From assembly GCA_047602125.1 (NCBI GenBank), contig JASGIB010000001.1, forward strand, positions 1,860,001 to 1,924,000: a stretch of 64,000 bases of DNA, in the 5' to 3' direction. The translations under genes and the position numbers were made by a program. Each line of letters opens with the position of its first letter. Positions within the stretch are counted from its first letter, which is position 1. Under the pieces are notes generated by a model that was not told the DNA's origin, made no database searches, and saw nothing but the letters and a program-made list of their open reading frames with translations. Shown here in pieces: positions 25,686 through 36,568 of this stretch. This DNA comes from Pseudoluteimonas sp047602125. Lineage in GTDB: Bacteria; Pseudomonadota; Gammaproteobacteria; Xanthomonadales; Xanthomonadaceae.

Positions 25686-27509
25686 ATGAAGCCGACCGAT
25701 ATCGGGAATCCCGACACCTTCCACAAGGTCGTCGATTGCCAGTGGGCCTGCCCGGCGCATACGCCGGTGCCCGAATACATCCGCCTCATCGCCGCCGGAC
25801 GCTACGCCGACGCCTACATGGTGAACTGGCGCAGCAACGTGTTCCCGGGAATCCTCGGCCGCACCTGCGACCGTCCCTGCGAACCCGCGTGCCGCCGCGG
25901 TCGCGTCGAGCAGAACAACGGCGACAAACCCGAACCGGTCGCGATCTGCCGGCTCAAGCGCGTCGCCGCCGACTTCAAGGGCGACGTGTCCGCGCGCATG
26001 CCGAAACGTGCTTCAGCATCGAACGGCAAGCGCATCGCCTGCGTCGGCGCCGGACCGTCCTCGCTCACCGTGGCGCGCGACCTCGCCCCGCTCGGTTATT
26101 CGGTCACCGTGTTCGAAGCCGATCCCAGGGCCGGCGGTTTCATGCGCACGCAGGTGCCGCGCTTCCGCCTGCCCGAACAGGTCATCGACGAGGAAACCGG
26201 CTACATCCTCGACCTCGGCGTGGAATTCGTCGGCAACCACCGCATCGAATCCATGCGCGACCTGCTCGCGCAAAATTTTGATGCGGTGTTCGTCGGCAGC
26301 GGCGCGCCGCGCGGCCGCGACCTCGACATCCCCGGACGCAGCGAAGCCGACGCGCACATCCGCGTCGGCCTCGACTGGCTGGCGAACGTGTATTTCGGCC
26401 ACGTCGACAAGGTCGGCAGGCGCGTGCTCGTGCTCGGCGGCGGCAACACCGCGATGGACTGCTGCCGCAGCGCGCGCCGCCTCGGCGGCGAGGACGTGAA
26501 GGTGGTCGTGCGCTCGGGCTTCGACGAAATGAAGGCCAGCCCGTGGGAGAAGGAGGACGCGATGCACGAAGGCATCCCGATCCTCGACTACCGCGTGCCG
26601 AAGGCGTTCCTGCACGAGGACGGCAAGCTCGTCGGGATGATGTTCGAGAAGGTGCGCGCGGTGCACGACGCGCGCGGCCGCCGCCAGCTGGTCGCGACCG
26701 GCGAACCGGACGAGCGCATCGATTGCGACGAGGTGCTGATCGCGGTCGGGCAGGAAAACGCGTTCCCGTGGATCGAGCGCGAGCTCGGCATCGCCTTCGA
26801 CGAATGGGGCATGCCGATCGTCGACAAGGTCACGCATCAGTCCACGCTGCCGAACGTGCTGTTCGGCGGCGACGCGGCATTCGGGCCCAAGAACATCATC
26901 TGGGCGGTGGCGCACGGCCACGCCGCGGCGGTCAGCATCGATAAGCTGCTCAACGGCGAGGACACGAAGGATCGCCCCGCGCCGGACGTCAGCCTCGTCT
27001 CGCAGAAGATGGGCATCCACGAATGGACCTACGACAACGCGGTCTCGCCCGACGAACGCTTCGTCGTGCCGTGGTCGGAGGAAGCGAGGAAGCTCGACAG
27101 CATCAAGGTCGAGGTCGAGCTCGGTTTCGACATGGCCACGGCGTGGAAGGAAACCCAGCGCTGCCTCAACTGCGACGTTGAGACCGTGTTCACCCGCGAC
27201 AAGTGCATCGAATGCGATGCCTGCGTCGACATCTGCCCGACCGACTGCATCACCTTCACCGCGAACGCCGACGAGGCGGACCTGCGCAGGCACCTGACCG
27301 CGCCGGCGCTCAACGCCGAGCAGCCGCTGTACGTGTCCGATCCGCTGAAGACGCACCGGGTGATGGTCAAGGACGAGGACGTGTGCCTGCACTGCGGCCT
27401 GTGCGCGGAACGCTGCCCGACCGGCGCCTGGGACATGCAGAAGTTCCTGCTGCTGGAGACGTACGCCGGGCCGGGTTGCCGCGGCGCGCGCGCGAAGGAG
27501 GCGGCATGA
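25686..27509 (+). CDS. GltD-like NAD(P)H/FAD oxidoreductase fused to a 2x[4Fe-4S] ferredoxin domain
   Basis: 607 residues from the ATG at 25686. The N-terminal Cys-rich part (CQWACPAHTP, CDRPCEPACRRG) is the Fe-S region of glutamate synthase small-subunit-like proteins; FAD- and NAD(P)-binding Rossmann motifs follow (CVGAGPSSLTVA near residue 119, VLGGGNTAMDCC near residue 250). The last ~110 residues hold two ferredoxin clusters (CIECDACVDICPTDC and CLHCGLCAERCPTGAW). It probably passes electrons between NAD(P)H and ferredoxin or directly to the 2-oxoacid oxidoreductase encoded next, whose ATG overlaps this stop (ATGA). Confidence 0.9.
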   Translation: MKPTDIGNPDTFHKVVDCQWACPAHTPVPEYIRLIAAGRYADAYMVNWRSNVFPGILGRTCDRPCEPACRRGRVEQNNGDKPEPVAICRLKRVAADFKGDVSARMPKRASASNGKRIACVGAGPSSLTVARDLAPLGYSVTVFEADPRAGGFMRTQVPRFRLPEQVIDEETGYILDLGVEFVGNHRIESMRDLLAQNFDAVFVGSGAPRGRDLDIPGRSEADAHIRVGLDWLANVYFGHVDKVGRRVLVLGGGNTAMDCCRSARRLGGEDVKVVVRSGFDEMKASPWEKEDAMHEGIPILDYRVPKAFLHEDGKLVGMMFEKVRAVHDARGRRQLVATGEPDERIDCDEVLIAVGQENAFPWIERELGIAFDEWGMPIVDKVTHQSTLPNVLFGGDAAFGPKNIIWAVAHGHAAAVSIDKLLNGEDTKDRPAPDVSLVSQKMGIHEWTYDNAVSPDERFVVPWSEEARKLDSIKVEVELGFDMATAWKETQRCLNCDVETVFTRDKCIECDACVDICPTDCITFTANADEADLRRHLTAPALNAEQPLYVSDPLKTHRVMVKDEDVCLHCGLCAERCPTGAWDMQKFLLLETYAGPGCRGARAKEAA

Positions 27510-29344
27510 ACGCCGCCGTCGCGCAGCTCGAGGCGATCAACGACTTCGTCGTCAAGTTCGCCAACGTCAACGGCTCGGGGTCGGCCTCGGCCAACGAACT
27601 GTTCGCGAAATCCATCCTGCGCATGGGCGTGCCGGTCAGCCCGCGCAACATCTTCCCGTCCAACATCCAGGGCCTGCCGACCTGGTACGAAGTGCGCGTC
27701 ACCGAAGCCGGCTGGCTCGGGCGGCGCGGCGGCGTCGACCTGATGGTGGCGATGAACCCGCAGACATGGGATGCCGACGTCGCCGAGATCTCGCCGGGTG
27801 GCTACCTGTTCCACGACAACAGCAAGCCGCTGCCGAAATCGAAGTTCCGCGACGACGTCAACATCATCGGCGTGCCGCTCACGGAAATCTGCAACGCCAC
27901 CTATACCGATCCGCGCCAGCGCCAGCTGTTCAAGAACATCATGTACGTCGGCGCGCTGTCGGCGCTGCTCGACCTCGACGTTCCCGCCATCGAAGCGCTG
28001 GTCGGCGAGCAATACAAGGGCAAGGAAAAGCTGCTCAAGCCCAACATCGAGGCGCTGCATCTCGGTCGCGATTGGGTGATCGAACACCTGCCGCATCCGA
28101 TCGGCTTGCGCGTGCGCAAGGCCGACGCGGTCGGCGATCGCATTTTCGTCGAAGGCAACGCCGCCGCCGCGCTCGGCTGCGTCTACGGCGGCGCGACCGT
28201 GTGCGCCTGGTATCCGATCACGCCGTCGTCGTCGCTGGCCGAGGCGTTCGCGAAGTACTGCCAGAAATTCCGCGTCGATGCCGAGGGCCGCGCGAAGTTC
28301 GCGATCCTGCAGGCCGAGGACGAAATTGCCTCGATCGGCATGGTCACCGGCGCCGGCTGGAACGGCGCGCGCGCCTTCACCGCGACCTCGGGGCCGGGCA
28401 TTTCGCTGATGAACGAGTTCATCGGCCTCGCCTACTTCGCCGAAATCCCGGTGACGATCATCGACGTGCAGCGCGGCGGGCCCTCGACCGGCATGCCCAC
28501 GCGCACGCAGCAATCCGACATCACCCTGTGCGCCTACGCTTCGCACGGCGACACCAAGCACGTGCTGCTGCTGCCAGAGGATCCGCACGAATGCTTCGCG
28601 TTCTCGGCGCAGGCGCTGGACCTCGCCGACCGGTTGCAGACGCCGGTCTTCGTGATGACCGATCTCGACATCGGCATGAACCAGCGCCTGTGCGCGCCGT
28701 TCGAATGGAACGATGCGCAGGCCTACGACCGCGGCAAGGTGCTCAGCGCCGAGGAACTCGACGCGGGCAGGGAGTTCGCGCGCTACAAGGACCTCGACGG
28801 CGACGGCATTCCCTACCGCACCTGGCCGGGCACGCATCCGGACAAGGGCGCGTATTTCACCCGCGGCACTTCTCGCAATCCGCAGGCGCAGTATTCCGAA
28901 CGCGGGCCGGATTACGTCTACAACATGGAGCGCCTGCTGCGGAAGTTCGACACCGCGAAATCGCTGGTGCCGCAGCCGGTGGTCGCGCAGTCCGATATTC
29001 CGGCCAAGCACGGCGCGATCTATTTCGGTTCGACCAGCCCGGCGATGGCCGAGGCCGTGGTCGCCTTGCGCGAAGACGGCATCGCGCTCGACACGCTGCG
29101 GCTGCGCGCGTTCCCGTTCCCGGAGTCGGTGCGCGAGTTCATCGACGCGCACGAAACGGTGTTCGTGGTCGAACAGAACCGCGACGGGCAGATGCGCAGC
29201 TTGCTGGTGAACGAGTTCGGCATCGATCCGGCGCGGCTGGTCGCCGTGCTGCACTACGACGGAACGCCGATTACCGCGCGTTTCATTGTCGGTGCGATTG
29301 CGGCGAGTGTGCGTCCGCAGGCGCAGAAGGAGAAGGTCGCGTGA
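27506..29344 (+). CDS. 2-oxoacid:acceptor oxidoreductase, fused gamma-alpha subunit
   Basis: 612 residues. The first ~190 residues are the gamma domain (GSGSASANELFAKSILRMGVPVSPRNIFPSNIQG...WLGRRGGVDLMVAMNP) and the remainder is the alpha (pyrimidine-binding) domain (GNAAAALGCVYGGATVCAWYPITPSSSLAE and AGWNGARAFTATSGPGISLM). This gamma-alpha fusion is typical of two-subunit KorAB-type enzymes that oxidatively decarboxylate 2-oxoacids to acyl-CoA and hand electrons to ferredoxin. Whether the substrate is 2-oxoglutarate, pyruvate or a branched-chain acid is not readable. Its stop overlaps the start of the small orphan gene (ATGA). Confidence 0.92.
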   Translation: MNAAVAQLEAINDFVVKFANVNGSGSASANELFAKSILRMGVPVSPRNIFPSNIQGLPTWYEVRVTEAGWLGRRGGVDLMVAMNPQTWDADVAEISPGGYLFHDNSKPLPKSKFRDDVNIIGVPLTEICNATYTDPRQRQLFKNIMYVGALSALLDLDVPAIEALVGEQYKGKEKLLKPNIEALHLGRDWVIEHLPHPIGLRVRKADAVGDRIFVEGNAAAALGCVYGGATVCAWYPITPSSSLAEAFAKYCQKFRVDAEGRAKFAILQAEDEIASIGMVTGAGWNGARAFTATSGPGISLMNEFIGLAYFAEIPVTIIDVQRGGPSTGMPTRTQQSDITLCAYASHGDTKHVLLLPEDPHECFAFSAQALDLADRLQTPVFVMTDLDIGMNQRLCAPFEWNDAQAYDRGKVLSAEELDAGREFARYKDLDGDGIPYRTWPGTHPDKGAYFTRGTSRNPQAQYSERGPDYVYNMERLLRKFDTAKSLVPQPVVAQSDIPAKHGAIYFGSTSPAMAEAVVALREDGIALDTLRLRAFPFPESVREFIDAHETVFVVEQNRDGQMRSLLVNEFGIDPARLVAVLHYDGTPITARFIVGAIAASVRPQAQKEKVA

Positions 29345-29748
29345 TGATCGAGGCTCGTAATGTCGAGAACGATCCGGAACGTGCGCGTTATTGGGTGAAT
29401 TTTGTTCTGGAAAGATGTGAATTCCCAAACAACGAATTGCTCAGACTTCAATTCGACGAAGCCGAGCTAGGCGATTTCTGTAATTGTGGATGCAACAGTT
29501 TTGCGGTCAAGACGAGGGAAGGAGTGGCTCTATTGAGCAGCGGAGGAAGCTTTGGTGCCATATTTGACGCATGGTTTCCTCTCGAGGGCGAGCCAAATAG
29601 CTTGGAGATAATCCTTTTCACGGGCGAAACGGGCCGTCTGGAGTACGTCGAAGTCGATTGTTGCGGAAACTCTTTCCCGGTACCGGACGACATACGTCTG
29701 GCAGGCTCAGTTCAACATGGTCACGTAAGTGGGACATTGATCACATGA
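29344..29748 (+). CDS. Cys-rich small protein of unknown function inserted between oxidoreductase subunits
   Basis: 134 residues, no family recognised. Six Cys are clustered: one in VLERCEF, three in GDFCNCGCNSF, two in VDCCGNSF, with a hydrophobic beta-rich middle (VALLSSGGSFGAIFDAWFPL, SLEIILFTGETG). Such clustering could bind zinc or an Fe-S cluster, which is inference. The DNA is clearly more AT-rich than both flanking genes (for example 29390-29600), suggesting recent transfer, yet it is neatly fitted: its start overlaps the alpha-subunit stop and its stop (29746-29748) overlaps the beta-subunit ATG (29745). Confidence 0.75.
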   Translation: MIEARNVENDPERARYWVNFVLERCEFPNNELLRLQFDEAELGDFCNCGCNSFAVKTREGVALLSSGGSFGAIFDAWFPLEGEPNSLEIILFTGETGRLEYVEVDCCGNSFPVPDDIRLAGSVQHGHVSGTLIT

Positions 29749-30800
29749 CCTACCTCGCCAAACCCAAGCTTCACCACCCGACCCTCGGCTGCAACGCGAT
29801 CGGCTTCACCCGCCGCGACTACGAAGGCAAGATCTCCACGCTGTGCGCCGGCTGCGGCCACGATTCGATTTCCGCGGCGATCATCCAAGCCTGCTGGGAA
29901 CTCGACATCGAGCCGCATCGCGTCGCGAAACTCTCCGGAATCGGTTGCAGTTCGAAGACGCCGGACTACTTCCTCGGCCAGTCGCACGGCTTCAACACCG
30001 TGCACGGGCGCATGCCCAGCGTGCTCACCGGCGCCAGCCTCGCCAACCGCGGGCTGCTTTACCTCGGCGTATCCGGCGACGGCGATTCCGCCTCCATCGG
30101 CATCGGCCAGTTCGTGCATGCGATCCGCCGCGGCGTGGACATGGTCTACATCGTCGAGAACAACGGCGTCTACGGCCTGACTAAGGGCCAGTTCTCCGCC
30201 ACCGCCGACCAGGGTTCGGTGTCGAAGAAGGGCGTGGCGAACACCGATTCGCCGCTGGACATGGTGGCGATGGCGCTGCAGCTCGGCGCGAGCTACGTCG
30301 CGCGCGGTTTCTCCGGCGACAAGGCGCAGCTCGTTCCGCTGATCAAGGGCGCGATCCGCCACCGCGGCGCGGCCTTCCTCGACGTGATCAGCCCCTGCGT
30401 GGCGTTCAACAACCACGCCGGCAGCACCCGCAGCTACGACTACGTGCGCGAGCACAACGAGGCGGTGAACCGGCTGGACGTGATCCTGCCGCGCGCTCGG
30501 ATCGAGGCCGATTACGCGGAAGGACGGATGATCGAGGTCGAACAGCACGATGGCAGCGTGCTGCGCCTGCGCAAGCTCGACGCCGGCTACGACCCGCGCG
30601 ACCGGCTGGCGGCGATGAACCTGATCGCGCAGCGGCACGCGCAGGGCGAGATCGCGACCGGCCTGCTCTACGTCGATCCCGACGCCGGCGACCTGCATGG
30701 CCACCTCAACACCGTCGACGCGCCGTTGAACACGCTCGGCGCCGCCGAACTCTCGCCCGGCGCGGCGACGCTGGCGAAGATCAACGCGGGGTTGCGCTGA
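29745..30800 (+). CDS. 2-oxoacid:acceptor oxidoreductase, beta (TPP-binding) subunit
   Basis: 351 residues. The thiamine diphosphate motif is present (SGDGDSASIGIGQFVHAIRRGVD...IVENNGVYGLTKGQ region, GDG to NN), as are the Fe-S ligands expected of KorB-type beta subunits (LCAGCGHD, GIGCSSK and a later Cys in VISPCVAF). It forms the catalytic complex with the gamma-alpha subunit two genes upstream. It needs TPP, whose synthesis enzyme ThiC is encoded 4 kb away, though this proximity may be chance. The gene is convergent with the minus-strand operon, nine bases from its last stop. Confidence 0.93.
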   Translation: MTYLAKPKLHHPTLGCNAIGFTRRDYEGKISTLCAGCGHDSISAAIIQACWELDIEPHRVAKLSGIGCSSKTPDYFLGQSHGFNTVHGRMPSVLTGASLANRGLLYLGVSGDGDSASIGIGQFVHAIRRGVDMVYIVENNGVYGLTKGQFSATADQGSVSKKGVANTDSPLDMVAMALQLGASYVARGFSGDKAQLVPLIKGAIRHRGAAFLDVISPCVAFNNHAGSTRSYDYVREHNEAVNRLDVILPRARIEADYAEGRMIEVEQHDGSVLRLRKLDAGYDPRDRLAAMNLIAQRHAQGEIATGLLYVDPDAGDLHGHLNTVDAPLNTLGAAELSPGAATLAKINAGLR

Positions 30801-30809
30801 GGGTTTCGC

Positions 30810-31853
30810 TCAGTAATCGAACACGTGCTCGATCGCGTCGCCGGCCGATGCGTGCATGCGCAGGGTATCGGCGAGGCGCGGAACCGGAACCTGCAACACG
30901 CGGCGTTCGAAACCAGGTCGCGTGACGATGGGCTGGCGGATCAGGATCGGCGCGCGCGGATCGACCTCGCGCGAGGTCGGCACGATCAGGCTGACGAGGA
31001 TCGTGCCGTGGTTGCCGGCGATTTCGTCGAAGTCGATTCCCTGTTTCGCCAGCGCGATGGCGTGGTCGGTGAACGGCTGGTAGCGTGGCAGCGACAGCAG
31101 GGATAGCTTGTCGCCGTGCTTCAACACCTGCATGTCAGGAAGTCCGTTTCCGACATCCGCAAGCCCATGCACGACCGCGAGCGTGGTCGGTTTCGGCGCG
31201 TCGAAGGTGGAGCCGGTCGCGCGCTTGATCAGCGCCGCGTAGGCGGCCTTCACCATCCACTCGCTGGTCAGCAGGTAGCGCCGTTCCCATTTGCGCAGCA
31301 GGTGCGGGCCGGTCCACGGCACTTCGGTCCACAGCCGCTTCAGCGGCGCGACGAAATCGAACTTGTACCAGGGCTCGATGCGGATGAAATCGACGTAGGC
31401 GCGCGCCTGTTCGGTGGCGAGGCGATCCTCGGGCGTGGCGTTCGGCGACGCGGTGAGCGCGGACAATCGCCCGAACAGGGTTTCGTACGCGCCCTTGATC
31501 GCGTATTCCACCGTGGTCGAAACGCCGATCACCACGATCATGGTGTGGTATTCGCCGTTGAACGGATATGCGCGCGTGGCGCCGATCACCCGCGCATAGG
31601 CCTTCCAGAATTGCGCGACGTGGCCGAAGAACGGAAACGCGTCCGCGGGTTGGTCGTCGCGCAGCATGTCCGCGTATTCGGCGGGGCTGAACACCAGGAA
31701 CCATTCCGGGAAGGTGAGGAAGGTTTGGTCGGGCGTGCGCTGGTCGGCCGCAGCTACGTGCAGCACGGCGGAATCGCTCGTCGAAGCCGTGGTCGCGAAC
31801 GCGACCGTCGTCGCGAGCAATGCGGACAGCAATGCGATGCGCAGTCCACGCAT
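30810..31853 (-). CDS. secreted/periplasmic protein of unknown function, last gene of FAD-oxidase operon
   Basis: 347 residues with a cleavable signal peptide (MRGLRIALLSALLATTVAFATTAS). No enzyme motif is recognisable. A distinctive conserved-looking block follows: DQTFLTFPEWFLVFSPAEYADML...FPFFGHVAQFWKAYARV, then YPFNGEYHTMIVVIGVSTTVEYAIKGAYE, which is hydrophobic enough for a membrane segment. The start is two bases after the stop of the oxidase-methyltransferase fusion, so co-expression is near certain and a joint role plausible. I recall the 'TFLT-PEWF' block in uncharacterised proteins but can assign no function. Confidence 0.75.
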   Translation of the reverse strand: MRGLRIALLSALLATTVAFATTASTSDSAVLHVAAADQRTPDQTFLTFPEWFLVFSPAEYADMLRDDQPADAFPFFGHVAQFWKAYARVIGATRAYPFNGEYHTMIVVIGVSTTVEYAIKGAYETLFGRLSALTASPNATPEDRLATEQARAYVDFIRIEPWYKFDFVAPLKRLWTEVPWTGPHLLRKWERRYLLTSEWMVKAAYAALIKRATGSTFDAPKPTTLAVVHGLADVGNGLPDMQVLKHGDKLSLLSLPRYQPFTDHAIALAKQGIDFDEIAGNHGTILVSLIVPTSREVDPRAPILIRQPIVTRPGFERRVLQVPVPRLADTLRMHASAGDAIEHVFDY

Positions 31854-31855
31854 GT

Positions 31856-34099
31856 TCAGACCGCCTCGAACGCCAGCAGCGTGTTGATGGTCGGGTCGTG
31901 CGCCTGCAACAGCCGTGGCCCGGACTGGCGGAAACCGTGGCGACCGAGGATCTCGATCCACTCCGCGATCGTGCGGAAGTGGCGCAATTCCTTCGCGTTG
32001 GTTTCCCACGGCACGCCGAGCCCGGCGTTGAACACCGCGTGCGCCAGCGACACCAGCGCGCGCATGTAGCCGTCGCCGACGTCGTGGTCGCGCAGCACCA
32101 GCACGCCGCCCGGGCGCATCACCCGGCGCAGCGAGGCGATGAAGGCATCGAGCTTTTCGAGCGGGATGTGGTGCAGGCCGATGTAGCAGGTCAGCAGCTC
32201 GATGCTGCCGTCGGCAATGCTCGCGGGCAGCGGCGTGTAATCGTCCAGCGGCACGAAGCGGCCGAGCTTGCGCAGGCCACCGCGTTCGACGATATCCACC
32301 GGCGAATTGGTCGGCGCGAGGTCGTTGACCAGCACGACATCGCCATCGAATCGAAGATGCCTGCGCAGGTCGCTGAGGTAGCGGCCGGTGCTGCCGATCT
32401 CCAGATAGCCGTCGAAGCGGCGACGCGCGCCGAGCAGTTCCAGCGTCTGCCGCGACATCTCGCGTTTCTGCTTGGCCAGCGAGGGAATCGCGTAGCTGAG
32501 TTCGGACAGGAATGGCTTGATCGAGGGCAGCTTCGCCTGCAGTTCGCGGTAGACCGCCTGGTCGTTGCCCGGGTGCGCGCGCGTCGCCTGCTGGATCAGG
32601 TGGTGGAAGCGATCTTCCGGATACAGGCGATAGACGTTCTGCAGGAAGCGGTAGAAATCGTCGTTGCCGCGGGCGTTGCCGTAGACATCGTCGAAATCGG
32701 CGCCGGTGGCCGCAACGGTCGCGTCGTCGTGCATCGAAGGCTCCAGTATCGGCGCGTAGTACTTGTCCCACAGCACGTTGCGCCAGCGGAAATCCGGGTC
32801 GAGCCGGCGCTTGAGCGCGAACAGTTCGCGCGCGCGCGGATAGGCGCGATGGAACTGTCCGGGCGTGGCATGCGGCTGGTAGGGCAGGTAATACGTGCCG
32901 CCGCATGCAATCGCGGCGTCGATCAGTTCGCGCGTCCACACCGCGACGCGTTCGCGCGCGTTCGCCCGCGTGCGCTGCTTGTGGTACAGCACGAAGGCGA
33001 AGGTCTCGCCGCGCGCCCAGGCCAGCAGCGTGCCGGGATCGGAGAATGCATGGCGCACCGAGACGTTGACCGCATTGACCCGGTGGCGGGCGAGGATCTC
33101 GGCCATCTTCGGCACGAATTCGTCGAAGCGTTCGACCGGGACGAAGTATTCCTGCAACACGTAAGTGCGGTGCCTGCGCGATGCCGGTTCCAGTTCGGCG
33201 ACGTCGTAGCCGGCTTCGTAGTTGCGCCAGTGCACCGGGCTGGACAGGTACAGCAGCGGATCGAGGATGTGTTCGCGCCGCCACTTGCCGCCGGAGGTTT
33301 CGGTGAAGGCCCAGAAGAAATAGCGCTGCAGCGGGAAATGCCGGCGCAGCGGCTGCAGCCGTTCCGGCACCGTGGCCGCGTCCGTGGTCCGGCGCCAGCT
33401 CACCGCGCGCGCCTTGCGGTAATGCGGCGGGTACAGGTCGGCGTTGTGGAACACGGCATCGGCATCGTTGCGCACGTGCTCGCGGAACCACGCGGCGTAG
33501 CGATCGGTCGGCATCGCCGCGTCGTCGCGCTTCACGCGCACGTTCTCCGCGAGTTCCAGCTCGGCTTCGACGACGCAGCCGAGCGCGCCGTAGCCGCCGA
33601 TCGCGCCGTAAAAGATGTCGGCGTTCTCAGTCGGCGTCGCGTCGACCAGTTCGCCGTTCGCCAGCACCAGCCGGATTGCGCGCACCGACAGCACGAGCGG
33701 GCCGAGGCCGATGTAGCGGCCGTGCACGTTGACGCCGAGCGAACCGCCGACGGTGAAGTTCGCATAGGTCTGCATGATCCGCACCGACAAGCCGTGCGGA
33801 TCGACGAAGCGCTGGATGTCGCACCAGCGGATGCCGGCCTGCACGCGGATCGTGCGTTGCTGCGGGTGGAACGCGAGCACGCGGTTCATGCCGCGCATGT
33901 CCAGGTGCAGGCTGCCGGGGCTGGCGGTCTGCCCGCCCATGCTGAAGTGTCCGCCGCCAACCGAGATCGCGCCCTGCGCGCGGCGCACCGCGTCCTGCAC
34001 CTCCTGCACGCTGGTCGGCGTCGCCACCGCCCACACGCGCACCGGGTTGAGCCGGGTGACGTCGTTGACGATGGCGCCCGCGGCGTCAGGCCGGTTCAT
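31856..34099 (-). CDS. fusion of an FAD-linked (PCMH-type) oxidase and a SAM methyltransferase
   Basis: 747 residues from the ATG at 34097-34099. Residues ~10-195 are an FAD-binding PCMH domain (ATPTSVQEVQDAVRRAQ, ISVGGGHFSMGGQT with a His in the position used for covalent flavin in VAO-type oxidases, and ANFTVGGSLGVNVHGRY). Residues ~195-440 form the matching substrate domain. From ~530 to the end is a class I methyltransferase (GYLEIGSTGRYL motif I, LLTCYIGLHHIPLEKL, VMRPGGVLVLRDHD). The combination suggests oxidation and methylation of one compound; the substrate is unknown. It overlaps the upstream DUF805 gene by 14 bases. Confidence 0.88.
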   Translation of the reverse strand: MNRPDAAGAIVNDVTRLNPVRVWAVATPTSVQEVQDAVRRAQGAISVGGGHFSMGGQTASPGSLHLDMRGMNRVLAFHPQQRTIRVQAGIRWCDIQRFVDPHGLSVRIMQTYANFTVGGSLGVNVHGRYIGLGPLVLSVRAIRLVLANGELVDATPTENADIFYGAIGGYGALGCVVEAELELAENVRVKRDDAAMPTDRYAAWFREHVRNDADAVFHNADLYPPHYRKARAVSWRRTTDAATVPERLQPLRRHFPLQRYFFWAFTETSGGKWRREHILDPLLYLSSPVHWRNYEAGYDVAELEPASRRHRTYVLQEYFVPVERFDEFVPKMAEILARHRVNAVNVSVRHAFSDPGTLLAWARGETFAFVLYHKQRTRANARERVAVWTRELIDAAIACGGTYYLPYQPHATPGQFHRAYPRARELFALKRRLDPDFRWRNVLWDKYYAPILEPSMHDDATVAATGADFDDVYGNARGNDDFYRFLQNVYRLYPEDRFHHLIQQATRAHPGNDQAVYRELQAKLPSIKPFLSELSYAIPSLAKQKREMSRQTLELLGARRRFDGYLEIGSTGRYLSDLRRHLRFDGDVVLVNDLAPTNSPVDIVERGGLRKLGRFVPLDDYTPLPASIADGSIELLTCYIGLHHIPLEKLDAFIASLRRVMRPGGVLVLRDHDVGDGYMRALVSLAHAVFNAGLGVPWETNAKELRHFRTIAEWIEILGRHGFRQSGPRLLQAHDPTINTLLAFEAV

Positions 34100-34466
34100 G
34101 GATCGCCACCCGCAGGTAATCGCGGCCGCGCGTGCGCGGATCCTCGCCATGCTGGTTTTCGCCTTCGGTGCCGCGCTTGAACAGCAGCAGGAACGCGAGC
34201 AGCAGCGGCCCCAGCACCGGCACCAGCGCGGCCAGCAGCCACCAAGCGCTGCGCGCCTGGTCGTGCAGCCGGCGCGCCATCAGCGACAGCATCACCGCGA
34301 AGTACGGCGGATACAGCGCGAGGGTCGATGTCTCCCCGAACGCGCGTTGCAGGAACACGAACAGCACCGCGAACGCGGCGCTCGCGGCCAATGCCATCCA
34401 CAGGAAGCTGCGGCGGCGCAGGCGGCCCTTCCAGCGCGTCCAGGCCAGCAGGAATCTGGTGCCCAA
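34086..34466 (-). CDS. DUF805-like small membrane protein
   Basis: 126 residues beginning at a TTG (34464-34466); the frame has a stop 14 codons upstream and no ATG or GTG before this point, so a rare start is required. The sequence is DUF805-like: FLLAWTRWKGRLRRRSFLW, hydrophobic helices (MALAASAAFAVLFVFL, AWWLLAALVPVLGPLLLAFLLLF), and the MARRLHDQARSAWW block between helices. It is an inner-membrane protein of unknown role and first gene of the operon with the FAD-oxidase/methyltransferase fusion, divergent from the thiC riboswitch. Confidence 0.75.
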   Translation of the reverse strand: MGTRFLLAWTRWKGRLRRRSFLWMALAASAAFAVLFVFLQRAFGETSTLALYPPYFAVMLSLMARRLHDQARSAWWLLAALVPVLGPLLLAFLLLFKRGTEGENQHGEDPRTRGRDYLRVAIHEPA

Positions 34467-34542
34467 GCTTCGTTCCCCGTCGAAAGCGCCACGCTCGGCG
34501 CATTCATACTAGCGGAGCCCCCGCGCGCATGGTCAAATGCCC

Positions 34543-34629
34543 GCCGAAGCGGGGGTACCGCGGCATGCCGCGGTTGAGACAGACCCTTCGAACCTGATCC
34601 GGCTGACACCGGCGTAGGGAAGCTTCGCG
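34543..34629 (+). ncRNA. TPP riboswitch (THI element) upstream of thiC
   Basis: The conserved TPP aptamer elements are all present in order: GGGGTACC near 34552, TTGAGA (34574-34579, in place of CTGAGA), ACCCTTCGAACCTGATCC (34583-34600), and GACACCGGCGTAGGGAAGC (34605-34623). The closing P1 helix pairs CGAAGC (34545-34550) with GCTTCG (34622-34627). It should sense thiamine diphosphate and shut off thiC; the short distance to the ATG at 34691 fits translational control or a Rho-dependent mechanism, as I see no T-run terminator. A CATACT -10-like box sits near 34505-34510. Confidence 0.96.
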
Positions 34630-34690
34630 GAGCGCGACCGCGTGCGCCCGCGCCGCCGCTTCGTCCGCGAATGCCGAAAGGACGAAGAAC

Positions 34691-36564
<1,874 letters not shown>

Positions 36565-36568
<4 letters not shown>

